Program-made: the position numbers and the translations under genes | Source of the DNA: Flammeovirgaceae bacterium | GTDB lineage: Bacteria; Bacteroidota; Bacteroidia; Cytophagales; Cyclobacteriaceae | NCBI GenBank assembly: GCA_023251155.1 | Contig: JAHEZH010000007.1 | Span: 1 to 64,000, forward strand | Reading direction: 5' to 3' | Length of the DNA: 64,000 nt | Shown: piece after piece, positions 54,181 to 64,000 of the stretch | How positions within the stretch are numbered: position 1 is the first letter of the stretch | How the letters are laid out: the number at the start of each line of letters is the position of its first letter | The notes under the pieces: model-generated | Databases searched by the model: none | The model's input: the letters and a program-made list of their open reading frames with translations, nothing else | What the model was told of the DNA's origin: nothing

Positions 54181-56837
54181 TCATGTTTCAGATTATCCAC
54201 CGGATTCTTTAAAGACGCTTTCAATGCATGGCCACTTACTGTAAACAAAGCAATCATCAAAATGAAAATCACAGGAATGAAAAGCAGCCCGTTACTTAAT
54301 TCCATTTTCAGTGCAAAACTGTTCAGCCATTGCCGGGTTATCCACCACGCGATAGGCAAAGACACAACAGAAGAAATACCAATCAAAATAAAATACTCTT
54401 TGGTGAGCAATCGGAATAAATTGAAAACAGAGGCACCCAGTACTTTTCGAATACTGATTTCTTTTACCTGCTGACTGATGGAAAATAGGGACAAAGCAAA
54501 AATGCCCAGGCAGGAAATAACTAATGCAAGCAGACAAAAAAGATTAAAAAGTCGCGTCATGCGTTCATCATCGGCATATTGTTTATTGAAATTATCTTCC
54601 AGGAAAAAATAATCGAAGGCATTATCCGGGAAGTATGTGTCCCATGCTTCTCTGATCTGACTAATGGTCAAGCTGATTTTCTTATCCGCACCTTGAGTAA
54701 GTTTCAAAGTCATCGAAGGTCCCATGTTAGCCGTGTAAAACATAGGTTGTATCGCTTTCTTAAGCGATTCCTGGTGGAATTCTTCTAATACCCCAACGAT
54801 TAAACATGGATTATCTCCCCAAAAGACAGTACCTCCGATAGCATCTTCCGGTTTTGCATACGAAAGCAATTCGGCCGCTCTTCGATTAATAATGACCGGC
54901 TCCTGTTTATCTCCAAAGTGTTCACCCGGAAAATCTTTTTCAGTGAAATTTCTTCCAGCCAATAACTTGAGTTGATAGGCCTGAATAAAGTCTGGATCGA
55001 TCAGATTAATACCAAATGACATGGAAGGTCCATTTAACACCTTACTGATACCACCGTTCCAACCTGTGCCCATGACATTGCCGGGAACATCCGTAGATGT
55101 AGTTATGGAATGAATGACAGCCAGAGATTGAAGCTGCTGCTTAAATCCGGAAAGCTTTAAAAGATAGGTAGAGTCTACATTGGCTGGCGCTTTTAATACA
55201 ATCGATCGCTTGATATCAATTCCCAGCACCTGGTCTTTCATGAACTTAAACTGCTGCTGAAAAACAATAACCAACATCGTGAGTATAATGGCACAGCTGA
55301 ACTGAAAAACAACAGCAACCTTTCGGAAAGAAAAACGAGAAGTACGAATAGTTAATTTTCCTTTCAATACGCGGTTCGGTGCCAGCGATGAAATTAAATG
55401 CGCTGGAAAGACACCGGATATCAAAATGCCAACGCCAACCAATGCACATAGAATAATGGTGTTCTCACTGAGGTCTATCGTAAATAAAGAGTAATACTTG
55501 GCCGACAAACCTATCCACTCATAAAAACGGGCAGACAGTAAACTGATCAATAGAAAAGCCAGAATGATGCTAATGAAGTTGTAAACGAAAGTTTCTGTCA
55601 GAAATTGGAAAGTAATCTGGAATCGGGTGGCTCCGGTAATTTTTCGAACACCTACCTCTTTGGCGCGGGCTACGGAACGCGAAGTAAAGAGGTTGATGTA
55701 ATTGATCCACGCCATCACCAAAACAATGATAGCTACCAACATTAAGAAATAAATAGATAAAGCATTACCGGTCGCCTTGGGTTGATCCTGCAAATTGCTA
55801 CGGAGATAAATACTTGAGATAGGCTCACATTCCACCTTTGCCTCTACTCGGCTCATCGCAGGGATCATCGTTGCTGCCAACGTATCCAGTTTTTGGATAA
55901 GCGATCTCAAATCTGTTTCCGGAGCGATCTGAATGTAAGTGTACGAGTCAACGGGATCGGCTAATGAATTGAGCGAAGCAACAATGTTAACATCCAAATG
56001 GGAGTTGGTGGGAAAATCATTCATGACACCGGTTACTGTGTAATCATGTGTTTGAAAGCTTCCTCGCAGTTTCACTATTTTGCCAAGAGGATCGCTGTTA
56101 CCAAAATATTTCTTTGCAGCGGTAGCCGACAACACCATTGAGTAAGGCTTTTGAAGTGCCTTCGCGTGATCACCTTGCAAAAAAGAAATTTCGAATTGCG
56201 AAACAAAAGAAGGGTCAACGAAATAGAATCCGCTGTTCTCATTGAAAATGGTCACTTCATCTCCCTCGGAGTAAGCCAGCGTACAATTAAACCATCCACT
56301 GGTGGAGACTAATCTTGTGGCTTCCATGATCTCTGGAAATTTCTCCTTTAATACCGGGGCAACCTGAGCAGGTATAATGGCTGATTTATAGTGCTCTAAT
56401 CCACTCTCGTAAGTGGTTATCCCTAAGCGATAAATAGTTTTCTGAAATTGACTGTCGTGGCTTAATTCAAAGAAAGCATATTGAAAAATAAGTAAGCATG
56501 CGGTCATGCTGATCGTAAGGCCAAAAATAGTAATACCGGAGAACGACTTATCCTTTCGGATATGACGAAAGGCCACTAACAAATTATTTCCAAGCATCAG
56601 CCTATCAATCAGGTTTATGTGAATACTATTTCTCAATACAATGCCCGGCCTGAAAAACCGAAGCACATTCCATATCAATCTGCGCTTAGCTCTTCGTACT
56701 CCTGTTGTTTTTACGTCTTTATTGAACTTCTGAATCAAATCCCCTTCGATCTCTTCGTAGAGCTGCGCAGGACAAAACCACGACAGTAGTCGCAGAGCTG
56801 CTTTCGCATGAGCCGGGGTTTTCGTTTCCTCCTTCAC
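54177..56837 (-). CDS. Orphan FtsX/MacB-type permease with prefix domain (paralogue 1)
   Basis: This 886-residue protein is the first permease after padR. The prefix is WFCPAQLYEEIEGDLIQKFNKDVKTTG ... FFRPGIVLRN, helix 1 ITIFGLTISMTACLLIFQYAFF, and the first periplasmic domain has KKYFGNSDPLGKIVKLRG. The coupling segment is ARAKEVGVRKITGAT. The second half has AAELLSYAKPEDAIGGTVFWGDNPCLIVGVLEEFHQESLKKAI and SQQVKEISIRKVLGAS, ending NPVDNLKHE. It starts 42 bases after the padR stop and overlaps paralogue 2 by 4 bases. The tight coupling of all five genes indicates one 13.6-kb operon. Confidence 0.85.
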   Translation of the reverse strand: MKEETKTPAHAKAALRLLSWFCPAQLYEEIEGDLIQKFNKDVKTTGVRRAKRRLIWNVLRFFRPGIVLRNSIHINLIDRLMLGNNLLVAFRHIRKDKSFSGITIFGLTISMTACLLIFQYAFFELSHDSQFQKTIYRLGITTYESGLEHYKSAIIPAQVAPVLKEKFPEIMEATRLVSTSGWFNCTLAYSEGDEVTIFNENSGFYFVDPSFVSQFEISFLQGDHAKALQKPYSMVLSATAAKKYFGNSDPLGKIVKLRGSFQTHDYTVTGVMNDFPTNSHLDVNIVASLNSLADPVDSYTYIQIAPETDLRSLIQKLDTLAATMIPAMSRVEAKVECEPISSIYLRSNLQDQPKATGNALSIYFLMLVAIIVLVMAWINYINLFTSRSVARAKEVGVRKITGATRFQITFQFLTETFVYNFISIILAFLLISLLSARFYEWIGLSAKYYSLFTIDLSENTIILCALVGVGILISGVFPAHLISSLAPNRVLKGKLTIRTSRFSFRKVAVVFQFSCAIILTMLVIVFQQQFKFMKDQVLGIDIKRSIVLKAPANVDSTYLLKLSGFKQQLQSLAVIHSITTSTDVPGNVMGTGWNGGISKVLNGPSMSFGINLIDPDFIQAYQLKLLAGRNFTEKDFPGEHFGDKQEPVIINRRAAELLSYAKPEDAIGGTVFWGDNPCLIVGVLEEFHQESLKKAIQPMFYTANMGPSMTLKLTQGADKKISLTISQIREAWDTYFPDNAFDYFFLEDNFNKQYADDERMTRLFNLFCLLALVISCLGIFALSLFSISQQVKEISIRKVLGASVFNLFRLLTKEYFILIGISSVVSLPIAWWITRQWLNSFALKMELSNGLLFIPVIFILMIALFTVSGHALKASLKNPVDNLKHE
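56644..56683. repeat. 40-base segment identical to 53990-54029
   Basis: This is the second copy of the identical prefix-coding segment. Nearby stretches coding ELYEEIEGDLI are also almost the same at the DNA level in several paralogues (for example CCCCTTCGATCTCTTCGTA in paralogues 1 and 2). Confidence 0.75.
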
Positions 56838-56879
56838 GGTCCTGTAATTTTTTGATGCTGGATGACCTGGGATCCCGTA

Positions 56880-57212
56880 CTATCCGGTAATCATTTTCAA
56901 TTGAGGTACCAGTTTCCACAAATCAAGACGTGCGTCTTTCATCGCCTTGAGCATCGACATGCCGGCACTGGTGATGGTGAAGATTCGCTTGCGTCTTCCT
57001 CCACGTTCATTAGTTGCTCCGCCCAGGCTTGATTTGATGTACCCCTTGTCCTCAAGGCGATAGAGCGTCACGTGCACTGCGCTGAGATTCACGTCACGCT
57101 TCAATCTTGTTTCTATTTCTTCGGCAATGGCCGCACCATAGGCATCTTCCTGCAGGGCAGCCACCATCGTCAGCACGAGTTCTTCAAATTCACCCAAAAA
57201 CTCCTTACTCAT
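56880..57212 (-). CDS. PadR-family transcriptional regulator
   Basis: This 110-residue winged-helix protein reads GEFEELVLTMVAALQEDAYGAAIAEEIETRLKRDVNLSAVHVTLYRLEDKGYIKSSLGGATNERGGRRKRIFTITSAGMSML, the complete PadR core with the RRKRIFTIT wing. The C-terminal dimerisation helix is short. It lies directly upstream of the permease array on the same strand, 42 bases from paralogue 1. In known cases PadR proteins repress nearby efflux or membrane-stress genes, so autoregulation and control of the array is the natural inference. No operator was identified with confidence; an AT-rich GTATATGCTTATATT tract lies upstream. Confidence 0.9.
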   Translation of the reverse strand: MSKEFLGEFEELVLTMVAALQEDAYGAAIAEEIETRLKRDVNLSAVHVTLYRLEDKGYIKSSLGGATNERGGRRKRIFTITSAGMSMLKAMKDARLDLWKLVPQLKMITG

Positions 57213-57331
57213 ATCCTTATGTTTTGTATATGCTTATATTTTGTTAAGTAAATAACAGAAATGTTTTTTGCCTGTGCAAATTCATTCAACCTTTTTTGCT
57301 CCCGCTTCGTTTGACCGCCGAAACCCCGGAT

Positions 57332-58267
57332 ATGAAATTCGTCCACCGATCCCCCACTGGCTGTCGCTGGTGGCTGCTTGCCGCTCTGTTACTAACAGGC
57401 TGCGAGGATAAGACTGAACCGATAACGGATACTCCTCCACTTACGAACACGGAGATCATCCGCATTCCGGTAGTGGTTCATGTATTGTATTCTACCGATG
57501 AGTTTAACATCAGCGATGAGAAAATCCGATCACAGATTAAAGTACTGAATGAAGATTTCAGGAAACAAAATGCAGATCACACTAAAACTCCGAACGCGTT
57601 TTCACATCTCGTTACGGACGTGGGTATTGAATTTGAACTGGCATCCAGAGATCCCAATGGCAATGCCTCTACCGGTATAACACGTACTCACACCCAGGTG
57701 GATGGGCTTTCAGGCACTACCCGAGAAGGCGTAGCTGTGGAAGACATGCCGCTTTACTTTACAAGCAAAGGAGGGCATGATGCGTGGCCCACCGACCGCT
57801 ACCTGAATATATGGGTAGCCGAAATGACGAACCGGCATGGACGAGTAGCCTTGAATGGATACGCTCATTTTCCCGGAAGCGATCCGCGCATCGATGGAGT
57901 GGTCATCGATCCTCGCGTGTTCGGCACGATTGCACCGCTGGTCGAAGGGACCCATTTGGGAAGGACAGCGACACATGAAATCGGACACTGGCTCAATCTC
58001 ATCCACATCTTTGGTGCCACCAACAATGGATGTGATGCCACCGATGACGTGGAGGATACTCCTTCTGCTGCCTCCCCATATAATGGCAAGCCCACTCACC
58101 CGCAAATATCCTGCGGGCACGCCAATCTGTTTATGAATTTTATGGACCTGGTGGACGATGATGCGATGTATATGTTTACACACGGCCAGCGAAAAAGAAT
58201 GAGAGATGTATTTGCTCCGGGTGGTAGCCGGGAGCAATTTTATCTGAATCAGAAAAAAGCAAACTGA
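57332..58267 (+). CDS. M43-family (pappalysin-like) zinc metalloprotease lipoprotein
   Basis: I start at the ATG at 57332 (MKFVHRSPTGCRWWLLAALLLTGCED, 311 residues). It carries a lipoprotein signal peptide with the lipobox LLTGC followed by EDKTE; the earlier ORF start adds 12 residues with no signal features. The catalytic zinc motif is TATHEIGHWLNLIHIFG, and the N-terminal part has IRIPVVVHVLYSTDEFNISDEKIRSQIKVLNEDFRKQN, typical of this family. The C-terminal NFMDLVDDDAMYMFTHGQRKRMRDVF is the Met-turn region. It is cell-surface or periplasmic. It is divergent from the padR array, and its substrate is unknown. Confidence 0.9.
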   Translation: MKFVHRSPTGCRWWLLAALLLTGCEDKTEPITDTPPLTNTEIIRIPVVVHVLYSTDEFNISDEKIRSQIKVLNEDFRKQNADHTKTPNAFSHLVTDVGIEFELASRDPNGNASTGITRTHTQVDGLSGTTREGVAVEDMPLYFTSKGGHDAWPTDRYLNIWVAEMTNRHGRVALNGYAHFPGSDPRIDGVVIDPRVFGTIAPLVEGTHLGRTATHEIGHWLNLIHIFGATNNGCDATDDVEDTPSAASPYNGKPTHPQISCGHANLFMNFMDLVDDDAMYMFTHGQRKRMRDVFAPGGSREQFYLNQKKAN

Positions 58268-58286
58268 TTTCTGTTGTACAAAATGA

Positions 58287-58313
58287 CAAAGGCCACTTCA
58301 TCGGTGGCCTTTG
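58287..58313. terminator. Terminator between the M43 gene and the convergent ABC-F gene
   Basis: A perfect 10-bp stem (CAAAGGCCAC / GTGGCCTTTG) with a 7-base loop lies 20 bases after the M43 stop and 23 bases past the ABC-F gene end. It can serve both converging transcripts. The T-run is poor on the plus strand (GCGATG). Confidence 0.65.
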
Positions 58314-58335
58314 CGATGATCATGTGATCGGCAGC

Positions 58336-59955
<1,620 letters not shown>

Positions 59956-59978
59956 TTATATCCCTGTGAATTAAGCTG

Positions 59979-59986
59979 CAAAGATA
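59979..59986 (-). promoter_or_regulatory. -7 element (TATCTTTG) of the ABC-F gene
   Basis: On the minus strand TATCTTTG fits TAnnTTTG and ends 23 bases before the ATG. The -33 region lacks a clear TTTG. Confidence 0.5.
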
Positions 59987-60154
59987 CACAATGCCTCCGA
60001 CCTTGCATTCTCCCGTTCCATCAAAAATCGCCCGCTCGCATGGCCTGTAGCGAACCTACTAAAATGTGTTGATTTTGACCACTTACAATCGGAAGAGGTA
60101 CTGTTATTAATGGTCTATATTTACATCCCCACTGGGATTTTTACGCATGGGAAT

Positions 60155-62089
60155 ATGAAGCGCTTTTTTGTCCTTTTCTCTATTTTATTTGCAGCCGGTA
60201 CTATCGCCAGTGCTCAAAAAGCGGAGCGCGTGGAAAAACTGAAAGCGCAACTTCAGGATGCCACTACGGACAGTGCCCGTATTCACCTGATGATCACGCT
60301 CGCCATGACCTATGAAGGGCTACAGATGGATTCGGCCATGGCGTATGCAAAGAAAGCGTTGAGTCTATCGGAACAAATCAATGACTCAAAAGGACGTGCC
60401 GATGCATTACTTCATATCGGGCGACTGATGCGCGATCAGAGTGAAACCGTAGAAGCACTGCGGCACATGACCGCAGCGCTTCAGATCTATCGTCAGATTA
60501 AAGACAGTGTGCAGATTGCCAACTCACTCAATGACATCAGTATCATCTATGCCAACTCGGGCGATTATAAAAATTCGCTCCACTACTTTAAGCAGGCGCT
60601 GGATATCTTCAGACAAAGCAAGGATGAAAAAGGAGAATCGTATGCACTCAACAACATTGGCATTATCTACCAGGAAATGAATGATCATGCGATGGCCAAA
60701 GACTATTTTCTTCAATCGCAGAGAATCAAAATCAAACGGAAAGATGTGTACGGCATAGCGCGGGGGTATACCAATCTTGGTTCTATTGAAGAAGACGAAA
60801 AGCAATGGGAGAAGGCCCTGAACTATTATCGCAAGGCCGATAGTACCTTCAACATCAGTGATGACAAGCAGATGCGTGGAAAAAATCTGCTGGCCATGGC
60901 TCACATCAAAGTCATCCAGAATAAAAATACGGAAGCCAGGAACCTGGCTCTAAAAGGTTTTGATATTGCCAAAGAAATCAATGAACTGTCTACGTTATTG
61001 CAATGCAGTAAGTTTATTGCCGAACTGGATGAAAAAGCTAAAAATTTCCAGTCCTCACTCCACTATCAAAAAATATACAATCAGATTGCCGACAGCATCA
61101 GCAACAAAGATCACAAAGCAATGCTGGAGGAGATGAAAGGAAAATTTAATGTAGAAGAAAAAGAACGTGAGATTGCACTGCTTAAAAAGGACAAGCAATT
61201 GAACGAGGTCATTGCAAAAAACAGCCGGCTCATTGCCTCTGCGCTCCTGATCGGAGTTTTGTTTCTGATCGTGATCTCTGCGCTGATCTACTATGCGTAC
61301 CGCACGACCAAAACGGCCCGCGACCATCTTGCGGTGAAGAATGCAGAAATTGAGCAGCAGCGGAATGACCTGGATAAGCTGAACAAAGAAAAAGACCGGT
61401 TCTTCTCTATTCTGTCGCACGACCTTCGCTCGCCGCTTACCTCATTAAAAGGACTTACTTATTTATTAACTCAACCCGTTGAAAGCATGCCGGCGGGTGA
61501 ATCCAATGTGATCAAAAAGAAAATGGATGAGTCGATGGATAACCTCACCAACCTGATCACCAACATTCTCGATTGGTCGATGACTACTTCCAAGAAAAAG
61601 AAATGGACATTCGACAAGCTGGACATTCATGCACTTGTGGAAAAGAACATTTCATTATATCAGGGCAATGCCGAGAGCAAACGGGTAAAATTAATTCACA
61701 CGCCTGGCCATCCTGTTTTTGGTTATGCCGATTACCAGGCTATTGATACCGTAATCCGCAACCTGATTTCCAATGGCATCAAATTCAGTCATCCCGATAG
61801 CGAGGTCATTGTGAAGACAAGTACCGAAGGAAATAATGTGATCATCTCCGTTAAAGATCACGGTATAGGAATACCCACCGAGCTAATGGAAAAATTATTC
61901 ACCCTGAACAAGTCGGTAAGACAAGCGGGCACTAATAACGAAAAGGGCACAGGTATCGGTCTGCTGCTCTGTAAAGAGCTGCTGGCTGAAAACAACGGCA
62001 CCATTGCCGTAAACAGTAAGCAGGGCGAAGGCAGTGAGTTTAGTGTTTCATTACCGCTGTTCCACGAAACACCACCGGTTACAGCGTGA
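60155..62089 (+). CDS. TPR-containing sensor histidine kinase
   Basis: I start at the ATG at 60155 (MKRFFVLFSILFAAGTIASAQ, 644 residues, signal peptide); the ORF-track start is 15 codons upstream. Periplasmic TPR repeats follow (QMDSAMAYAKKALSLSEQINDSKGRADALLHIGRLM; KNSLHYFKQALDIFRQSKDEKGESYALNNIGIIY; WEKALNYYRKADSTFN). Next come a membrane helix (IASALLIGVLFLIVISALIYYAY), a coiled coil and the kinase core. His422 in FSILSHDLRSPLTSLKG is the phospho-acceptor. The ATPase part shows VIRNLISNGIKFSHP, VKDHGIGIP and NEKGTGIGLLLCKELL. No response regulator gene is adjacent, so it is an orphan kinase. Its stop overlaps comB by 11 bases. Confidence 0.9.
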   Translation: MKRFFVLFSILFAAGTIASAQKAERVEKLKAQLQDATTDSARIHLMITLAMTYEGLQMDSAMAYAKKALSLSEQINDSKGRADALLHIGRLMRDQSETVEALRHMTAALQIYRQIKDSVQIANSLNDISIIYANSGDYKNSLHYFKQALDIFRQSKDEKGESYALNNIGIIYQEMNDHAMAKDYFLQSQRIKIKRKDVYGIARGYTNLGSIEEDEKQWEKALNYYRKADSTFNISDDKQMRGKNLLAMAHIKVIQNKNTEARNLALKGFDIAKEINELSTLLQCSKFIAELDEKAKNFQSSLHYQKIYNQIADSISNKDHKAMLEEMKGKFNVEEKEREIALLKKDKQLNEVIAKNSRLIASALLIGVLFLIVISALIYYAYRTTKTARDHLAVKNAEIEQQRNDLDKLNKEKDRFFSILSHDLRSPLTSLKGLTYLLTQPVESMPAGESNVIKKKMDESMDNLTNLITNILDWSMTTSKKKKWTFDKLDIHALVEKNISLYQGNAESKRVKLIHTPGHPVFGYADYQAIDTVIRNLISNGIKFSHPDSEVIVKTSTEGNNVIISVKDHGIGIPTELMEKLFTLNKSVRQAGTNNEKGTGIGLLLCKELLAENNGTIAVNSKQGEGSEFSVSLPLFHETPPVTA

Positions 62090-62780
62090 GAACGTGTCCG
62101 TTCAGTTTGGGCAATACTTTGTATTGATCAGGCGTGAGGCAGAACTCAATGTCCTTGATCACATTAAGACGATTAAGGCGCTTCACGTGCGATGAGTTGC
62201 TCATGAATTTCACCATATCGCTTTTGGCCAGATTGTAGAGGTGCTGCGCGGCAAGTGGTGCATCACAATCAGGCTGAATATAGTCTTTCAGCTTTTCAAC
62301 CACTGCTCCGGCAAAGAGGGTGTCTTCCAGGTTTACTTTTCCCTTCCAGCCTGCGCACACAATCAGGATATTGTTATCCGAGAACAATAAGTGTTTGGCT
62401 ACTGCAGACAGATTTAAAAACGAACCGATGATCACCTCTTTCGCCCCTTTCGATTTTTCGATGGCTTGTGTTCCGTTAGTGGTGGTGAAAGCAATGCGCA
62501 TGCCTCGTACCTGATCACCCATGTATTCAAACGGAGAATTACCTTTATCAAAACCCGCTACCATTTTACCATCGCGCTCACCGGATGTGATGTATCCTTG
62601 TCCACGCATCTCGCGGCACATATCCAGATTGGCAAATGGAGTAATGCTCTCCACGCCATGAGCAAATGCGGTCACCATGCACGAAGTAGCGCGCAGAATA
62701 TCCACCACCACCACCGTACGATCTTCTACTTTATACAAATGCATCAGATCAGGGCTGAGGCAAACATCAATGGTCTTCAT
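62079..62780 (-). CDS. comB: 2-phosphosulfolactate phosphatase family protein
   Basis: This 233-residue protein matches ComB (TVVVVDILRATSCMVTAFAHGVESITPFA; YITSGERDGKMVAGFDKGNSPFEY; MRIAFTTTNGTQAIEKSKGAKEVIIGSFLNL; VCAGWKGKVNLEDTLFAGAVVE). ComB removes phosphate from 2-phosphosulfolactate, a step of coenzyme M synthesis in methanogens. Many bacteria without coenzyme M carry it, where it may serve sulfolactate metabolism. ComA/ComC homologues are not in the window. It lies 76 bases after gcvT on the same strand and may share its transcript. Confidence 0.92.
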   Translation of the reverse strand: MKTIDVCLSPDLMHLYKVEDRTVVVVDILRATSCMVTAFAHGVESITPFANLDMCREMRGQGYITSGERDGKMVAGFDKGNSPFEYMGDQVRGMRIAFTTTNGTQAIEKSKGAKEVIIGSFLNLSAVAKHLLFSDNNILIVCAGWKGKVNLEDTLFAGAVVEKLKDYIQPDCDAPLAAQHLYNLAKSDMVKFMSNSSHVKRLNRLNVIKDIEFCLTPDQYKVLPKLNGHVLTL

Positions 62781-62856
62781 ATACGTTGATACTTTTAATT
62801 CTTGTGATAATCATGATGTTGACCTGCTTATCCTGCGAACCAGACAAATCAGAATT

Positions 62857-63939
62857 TTATATCAATGGCAGTTTCTGCACCTGCGCCTTCAGTCCTTTGC
62901 CGCGAACATCAATAAAAATTTCACTTCCAACGGCAGCATTGGCAGCAGAGACATATCCCAAACCAATACCTACGTTCAATACGGGCGACATGGTTCCGGA
63001 AGTTACTTTTCCAATTACATTGCCAGCACCATCTTTGATGGCATAGTCATGACGTGGTATTCCTTTATCGATCATCCGGAAGCCAACCAGTTTTTTGGTG
63101 ACCCCTGCTTCCTTTTGTTTCTTCAGGTTAGCCGCGTTCGTAAATTCCTTGGTGAACTTGGTGATCCAGCCAAGGCCTGCCTCCAGAGGAGAGGTGGTAT
63201 CATCAATGTCATTGCCATATAAGCAGAAACCCATTTCCAGACGCAGTGTATCACGCGCACCCAGCCCAATGGGTTTGATGTTTTCGTCTTTACCCGCTTC
63301 GAAAATAGCATTCCATACTTTTTGTGCGGAGTCGTTCTTCACATAAATCTCGAAACCTCCTGCACCGGTGTACCCCGTATTGCTGATCACGACTTCCTTT
63401 TCACCCGCAAATTCGCCAATCGCAAAATGATAGTACGGTATGGAAGATAAATCCACTTGGGTCAGCTTTTGTAAAACCGTAATGGCTTTAGGACCTTGTA
63501 CTGCAAACAAACTGGTATCGTCCGAGAGGTTCTTCATTACCGCGCCCTTCGTATTGTACCTGGAAATCCAGTTCCAGTCTTTCTCAATATTAGAAGCATT
63601 TACCACGACGAGATAGTCATTGTCTTTTACCTTATAGATCAGCAAATCATCTACAATACCACCGTCTTCATTCGGCAGGCAGGAGTATTGCGCTTGTCCA
63701 TCGATGAGCTTGCTCGCATCATTACTGGTCACGCGCTGGATCAGATCCAGGGCATGCGGGCCTTCAATTTTAAACTCACCCATGTGCGATACATCAAACA
63801 CACCTACACCATTGCGTACCGTCATGTGTTCTTCGATATCGGATGAGTAACGAACAGGCATATTGTAACCTGCAAAAGGAACCATCTTGGCTCCGAGGTT
63901 GGCATGCAGGTCGTTGAGAGCAACTTTCTTTAATTCCAT
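62857..63939 (-). CDS. gcvT: Aminomethyltransferase, glycine cleavage T protein
   Basis: This protein of about 360 residues starts at the ATG at 63937-63939 ([31 protein letters not shown]); the ORF-track start seven codons earlier lies in the promoter. It moves the aminomethyl group from the H protein to tetrahydrofolate in glycine cleavage. Motifs are [46 protein letters not shown], the folate-contacting [22 protein letters not shown], and [19 protein letters not shown]. gcvH and gcvP are not in the window. comB follows downstream. Confidence 0.96.
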   Translation of the reverse strand: MELKKVALNDLHANLGAKMVPFAGYNMPVRYSSDIEEHMTVRNGVGVFDVSHMGEFKIEGPHALDLIQRVTSNDASKLIDGQAQYSCLPNEDGGIVDDLLIYKVKDNDYLVVVNASNIEKDWNWISRYNTKGAVMKNLSDDTSLFAVQGPKAITVLQKLTQVDLSSIPYYHFAIGEFAGEKEVVISNTGYTGAGGFEIYVKNDSAQKVWNAIFEAGKDENIKPIGLGARDTLRLEMGFCLYGNDIDDTTSPLEAGLGWITKFTKEFTNAANLKKQKEAGVTKKLVGFRMIDKGIPRHDYAIKDGAGNVIGKVTSGTMSPVLNVGIGLGYVSAANAAVGSEIFIDVRGKGLKAQVQKLPLI

Positions 63940-63957
63940 AGTTTTTAATGAAGTGGG

Positions 63958-63965
63958 CAAAAATA
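63958..63965 (-). promoter_or_regulatory. -7 element (TATTTTTG) of gcvT
   Basis: On the minus strand TATTTTTG ends 18 bases before the chosen gcvT start, a good TAnnTTTG match. No clear -33 element was seen. It also supports the internal start, because the longer ORF would begin inside this element. Confidence 0.5.
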
Positions 63966-64000
63966 AGTATAGATTTTTTTGCAGCCTAATTTGACGATGC

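Noticed and set aside
43650-57212. Mobile element or genomic island carrying the permease array
   Set aside because: No integrase, transposase, tRNA edge or flanking repeats are visible, and base composition looks similar to the neighbours by eye.

Overview
The window comes from the chromosome of a member of the Bacteroidota, most likely class Cytophagia (a Chryseolinea/Ohtaekwangia-like relative; this placement is inference). The grounds are a C-terminal type IX secretion sorting domain, a DUF2795 protein, many small outer-membrane barrels, the rplM-rpsI-rpsB-tsf order, and several promoters of the Bacteroidota form TTG-N18/21-TAnnTTTG with few Shine-Dalgarno sites. No tRNA, rRNA, CRISPR array, insertion sequence or prophage was seen. 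Gene density is high and both strands are used.

Layout. 1-3.7 kb: surface proteins (a lipoprotein cut by the window edge, two barrels) and a caspase-like peptidase with a WD40-like N-terminus. 3.8-6.6 kb: ribosomal operon rplM-rpsI-rpsB-tsf with a promoter, an internal terminator-like hairpin and a terminal hairpin. 6.8-13.5 kb: RluA-type pseudouridine synthase, a large T9SS-exported repeat protein, a PhoB/PhoR-like two-component pair, and a predicted membrane-anchored aminopeptidase. 14-21 kb: recA, a MacB-type permease, queA, ispD, a DUF2795 protein, ettA, and a DUF486 membrane protein. 21-31 kb: AsmA-like giant and LpxL-like acyltransferase operon, sixA-like phosphatase, then lon-hslU-DUF4421. 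31-41.8 kb: OmpA/PD40 protein, GNAT, DUF1080 hydrolase, an exported RidA-like protein overlapping a DUF6929-like propeller gene, corA, 2-hydroxyacid dehydrogenase, M20 peptidase, and an ArsR / SRPBCC-VOC fusion / DoxX operon with an autoregulatory-looking operator. 41.9-43.3 kb: an LA_2272-type repeat protein.

43.6-57.2 kb is the most distinctive region: a padR regulator followed by five tandem paralogous FtsX/MacB-type permeases of about 870-890 residues. Each has the same N-terminal prefix domain (LYEEIEGDL) and none has an ABC ATPase beside it. One paralogue carries a single in-frame amber codon. The region resembles the acidobacterial 'orphan permease' (ADOP) type of arrangement. I regard it as the best candidate for a poorly described system here.

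57.3-64 kb: M43 metalloprotease lipoprotein, an ABC-F protein with a degenerate second Walker A, a TPR histidine kinase, comB and gcvT. Most of the rest is ordinary housekeeping or envelope biology. Function calls rest on recognising motifs by eye in the translated ORFs; no database search was run.
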